A stretch of DNA of 33,828 bases. Origin: Rhodospirillales bacterium. GTDB taxonomy: Bacteria > Pseudomonadota > Alphaproteobacteria > Rhodospirillales > UBA2165. How positions within the stretch are numbered: position 1 is the stretch's first letter; the number at the start of each line of letters is the position of its first letter. This document shows, one piece after another, positions 31,664-33,828 of the stretch. Made by a program: the position numbers and the translations under genes. The stretch spans positions 1-33,828 of the forward strand of contig JAJDXO010000017.1 in NCBI GenBank assembly GCA_022823235.1. Reading direction: 5' to 3'. Under the pieces are notes generated by a model. It worked only from the letters and a program-made list of their open reading frames with translations, was not told the DNA's origin and ran no database searches.

Positions 31664-31821
31664 CGGTTCGATACCTCGTACCCGGCCTCGCAGCGGGCCG
31701 GATCGGCGGCGCGGAACCGGGCGGCGATGGAGGCCTGGATGGTCCGCGCCTGGGCCCGCGTCCGCTCGGCCAGGTACCGCTCCAGACGCGCGTGTTCCGC
31801 GTCCCGTTCGGTCTCGCTCAT
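31660..31821 (-). CDS. small helical phage protein
   Basis: This 53-residue, strongly charged protein looks like one long helix (ETERDAEHARLERYLAERT onward). The ATG at 31821 has GGAG 6 bases upstream, and the stop overlaps the next start. No family is recognised. Tight packing between connector and Bbp19-like genes supports it as real. Confidence 0.65.
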   Translation of the reverse strand: MSETERDAEHARLERYLAERTRAQARTIQASIAARFRAADPARCEAGYEVSNR

Positions 31822-31852
31822 GTCGTTCTCCAGTGCAAGGGAGAGGATTGCA

Positions 31853-33505
31853 TTACCCGGGGAGCAGGCCGGCGGCCAGCTCCGGATCGGCATCCTTGAG
31901 TTTGACCGCGCCGTCGAGAATGCGTTCGGCATCCCGGGCGCCCTGTTCGACGGCTTCCGCCCGGCCCCGCTCTTCGCGGGCGCCCTCGATGGCGTCTTCG
32001 TCGGCGAGCCAGTCCAGCGGCAGGCCGTTGGCCGCCGCCACGTCCCGGGCGATGCGGTCGTGGTTGAAGTTGTCGATGACGTTGGGCTTGGCCTGGACCA
32101 CGGGCTCCAGATCGGCGGCGGTCTTGGCGAGCGCCCCCACCTGCACCTGCTTGTGGGCCTTGGTGATGGGCGAGGCGTATTCGAACTCGACGCCGCCGCC
32201 CCTGAGCGCCTCCGGCGCCGGGCCGAATTCGCCGGCGCGTTTCAGGATCATGAACGCCCGCTCCACCAGGGGGCCGGTATAGTCCGCCTCCAGCCGCCCG
32301 AAGACCGGGCCGATGACCCGGATGAACTCCTGCTTGCGCTCGATCACCTCGGTGGCGGTCATTTGCGGGCCCTGCCGGGGCAGGTTGAGGACGTTGCGGA
32401 AGAAGGCGCTCCAGATCTGTTCGCGAACGTCGTTCTGCATGTCGCGGCCCAGGGGAAGATTGCCCGACGTCACCAGCGGCTGGATGGGGACGCGCCCGCC
32501 CGACTGGGCCAGCACCTGCGCGTCGTAGTAGGAAATGCCGCCGGGCCAGGTGCGGACCGCGGACTTGAAGCTGTCCGACGGGGCCAGGATCGGCGGGTCC
32601 ACCGCCTTGTGCCCGGCCTTCAGGAGCGTCTTCCCCATCTGGTTCAGGGTCTTGGCGTCGGGAAGCGCCAGCATGGCGGGCCCCCGCCCGTAGACTTCGT
32701 CGGTGGAGGTCTCCCACCGGGGCACCACGTAGGGGAATTCGTGAAATCCGCTCTCGCCGATCTTGTGGGTGCCGTCGAGATCGATATCGATGGCCGCGAA
32801 GGGCATGTTGCCGGCGTCCCGCAGCCGCCGGTCCCGCTGGGCGCGGGGCATGCAGACCCGGAGGAAGGTGAACTCCCGGTCCGGGTCGTCGTCCTTTTCG
32901 AGCGCGTCCCTCGTCTTCTCGCCCAGGTTCCGGACGCCGTAGCGGGCGGCGGCCTGGGCGGCGGTGAGCTTCACGGTGAGGAAGACGGTATCCACGTTGC
33001 CGCCTTCGTCGACGCCGATGAGCGCGTTCTTCAGGTGGTGGGAGCGGAATTGCAGTCTCCCCTGCCCCACCTGTTCGCCCACGTAAAGGACGCCGGTGCC
33101 GAACACCACCAGGTCGAGATCGACCTCGGACGAGTACTGGACGAACCGGGCGCGGGGGTCGTAGAGCGCGGCGGCGAGCCGGTCCTCGGCCCGCTGCAGC
33201 CATTCGCGCACCGCGCCGTCCCTGGCGAGGGCCGGGTCGGCCGGCTTCACCGAGAACCAGCGCCCGTCCTTGGGCTTCAACAGCCCGTCGACGGCGGCGG
33301 CCAGATTGCGGGCCGCCATCATGGGCGTGCCGTCGAACTGCTTTTCGGTCCGCTTCCCGCCCGGCATCCGTTCGCCGGTAAAATCGGCGCGGCGCGGCAG
33401 GAAATACTCGGCAAGCTCCTGCCAATGGCCGAGCCACGCGGTGCGGCCCGATTTCAGGCGTTCGTAGCGCTCGATCAGGGCCTCGAGGTCTTTATCGTCG
33501 GTCAT
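31853..33505 (-). CDS. phage head-tail connector (portal) protein
   Basis: This 550-residue protein matches the T7-type/BPP-1-type connector family. It starts LEALIERYERLKSGRTAWLGHWQELAEYFLPRR, has DGTPMMAARNLAAAVDGLL, KPKDGRWFSV and FGTGVLYVGE, and a late GPQMTATEVIERKQEFIRVIGPVFGRLE. It forms the dodecameric ring at the capsid vertex through which DNA passes. Length is normal for the family. Confidence 0.9.
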   Translation of the reverse strand: MTDDKDLEALIERYERLKSGRTAWLGHWQELAEYFLPRRADFTGERMPGGKRTEKQFDGTPMMAARNLAAAVDGLLKPKDGRWFSVKPADPALARDGAVREWLQRAEDRLAAALYDPRARFVQYSSEVDLDLVVFGTGVLYVGEQVGQGRLQFRSHHLKNALIGVDEGGNVDTVFLTVKLTAAQAAARYGVRNLGEKTRDALEKDDDPDREFTFLRVCMPRAQRDRRLRDAGNMPFAAIDIDLDGTHKIGESGFHEFPYVVPRWETSTDEVYGRGPAMLALPDAKTLNQMGKTLLKAGHKAVDPPILAPSDSFKSAVRTWPGGISYYDAQVLAQSGGRVPIQPLVTSGNLPLGRDMQNDVREQIWSAFFRNVLNLPRQGPQMTATEVIERKQEFIRVIGPVFGRLEADYTGPLVERAFMILKRAGEFGPAPEALRGGGVEFEYASPITKAHKQVQVGALAKTAADLEPVVQAKPNVIDNFNHDRIARDVAAANGLPLDWLADEDAIEGAREERGRAEAVEQGARDAERILDGAVKLKDADPELAAGLLPG

Positions 33506-33514
33506 ACCGGTGCC

Positions 33515-33721
33515 TCAGGCGCCGAGGGTCGGGCGGCGGACGTTGGCGGGCGAGATGTCGCCGACCCCCGACGTGAGGATGGTGGTCGCGCGGCCCCGCC
33601 GCCGGAGGGCGGCGAGCCGCACCTCCTCCTTCCGCCTCTGGATCTCCGGGTCGTCCGGCGTCGGGATCGGCGGAGGCGGCGGCGGCAGTTGCGGCTTGGG
33701 CGGTGAAAACAGGGAACCCAT
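33515..33721 (-). CDS. proline-rich small phage protein upstream of the connector
   Basis: This 68-residue protein starts GSLFSPPKPQLPPPPPPIP and ends with RRGRATTILTSGVGD and a RPTLGA tail. Short proteins with a proline stretch and a closing ATILTS motif are regular neighbours of the connector gene in short-tailed phages. The ATG has AAAGGAGA. The role is unknown. Confidence 0.7.
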   Translation of the reverse strand: MGSLFSPPKPQLPPPPPPIPTPDDPEIQRRKEEVRLAALRRRGRATTILTSGVGDISPANVRRPTLGA

Positions 33722-33738
33722 GTTGGTCTCCTTTTGGA

Positions 33739-33828
33739 TTAGAGCGGTTTCCGGCCAGATTGAACCATTTGACCGGGATTAATTCGTGTCGTGGCCAGGC
33801 GCGCCGCGAACGGCGATGCGGGCCCATC
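33739..33828 (-). CDS. C-terminal end of an upstream phage gene, partial
   Basis: A frame open from the window edge ends TAA at 33739, 17 bases before the next gene's ATG and just before its ribosome-binding site. Only 29 residues are visible (ending MVQSGRKPL), too few to identify. Terminase large subunit is expected here by gene order. A second frame stopping at 33779 is an alternative. Confidence 0.35.
   Translation of the reverse strand, partial: DGPASPFAARLATTRINPGQMVQSGRKPL

Larger units (their letters stand above)
13076..33828 (-). mobile_element. prophage (podovirus-type virion and lysis modules), right end outside window
   Basis: A continuous set of - strand phage genes runs from a portal-type connector at the right through scaffold, capsid, tail tube, nozzle, fibres and lysis genes to a terminator at the left. 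The connector/tail-tube A/nozzle architecture is that of T7-like or Bordetella BPP-1-like short-tailed phages. No integrase, repressor, replication gene or terminase is in the window, and I could not identify attachment sites. The left border is placed at the terminator and is approximate. Several accessory inserts interrupt the operon. Confidence 0.88.

Noticed and set aside
30518-33706. 1062-codon open frame on the + strand opposite the connector and scaffold genes
   Set aside because: It is antisense to clear phage structural genes, is rich in Arg, Gly and His with no domain, and has no ribosome-binding site.
1-33828. tRNA genes, CRISPR arrays and diversity-generating retroelements
   Set aside because: I found no cloverleaf with a TTCRA-type arm, no regularly spaced identical repeats, and no reverse transcriptase or template/variable repeat pair, although BPP-1-like phages can carry the last.

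Overview
This is a GC-rich bacterial window that looks alphaproteobacterial. The evidence is high G+C codon use, a quinone-dependent PyrD, a MoaA-NadK gene pair, a TctA-type solute carrier and a prophage related to podoviruses of that class. No rRNA or tRNA gene, integrase or CRISPR array is visible, so I cannot name the genus.

Host part (1-13.07 kb). A compact four-gene operon (242-4205, + strand) encodes a free-standing amino-acid adenylating enzyme, a free-standing carrier protein, a cytochrome P450 and an alpha/beta hydrolase. That is the minimal set to activate an amino acid, tether it, oxidise it on the carrier and release it. Molybdenum-cofactor and formate-dehydrogenase maturation genes follow: mobA and fdhD on the - strand, moaA on the + strand. 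A Fic AMP-transferase gene in less GC-rich DNA lies between fdhD and moaA. moaA is followed by nadK, which converges on pyrD. A single-gene TctA-TctB fusion transporter ends the host part. Intergenic spaces hold palindromic repeat families.

Prophage part (about 13.08-33.83 kb, running off the right edge). Nearly all structural genes are on the - strand. In transcription order they are: a small proline-rich protein, head-tail connector (portal), two small proteins (one Bbp19-like), scaffold, capsid, two tandem paralogous small proteins, tail tube protein A, a large tail nozzle protein, two internal or accessory virion proteins, a T7-like tail fibre, a lectin-like fibre protein, a fibre-assembly-like protein, and a lysis module (membrane protein, M15 peptidase, three-TM holin). 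A terminator-like hairpin closes the unit at 13.08 kb. Terminase, integrase and regulators must lie outside the window.

The virion operon is interrupted by accessory DNA in three places. A NYN-domain gene lies between scaffold and capsid. A DUF433 gene with a decayed DUF5615-like partner, plus a truncated secreted protein, lies between fibre and lysis genes. A 5.6-kb island (21.55-27.13 kb) lies between tail tube protein A and the nozzle. The island carries a DUF1778/GNAT toxin-antitoxin pair with a candidate operator, a secreted protein made of two copies of one domain, an uncharacterised unit of a 31-codon ORF plus a PLD-like protein plus a two-TM protein, a + strand cluster of secreted and membrane proteins behind a 73-bp inverted repeat, and a PemK-like toxin that looks C-terminally truncated beside its small partner. 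The island, and the PLD-like/two-TM unit in particular, is the best candidate for an undescribed (possibly phage-defence) system. That role is inference from gene context only.
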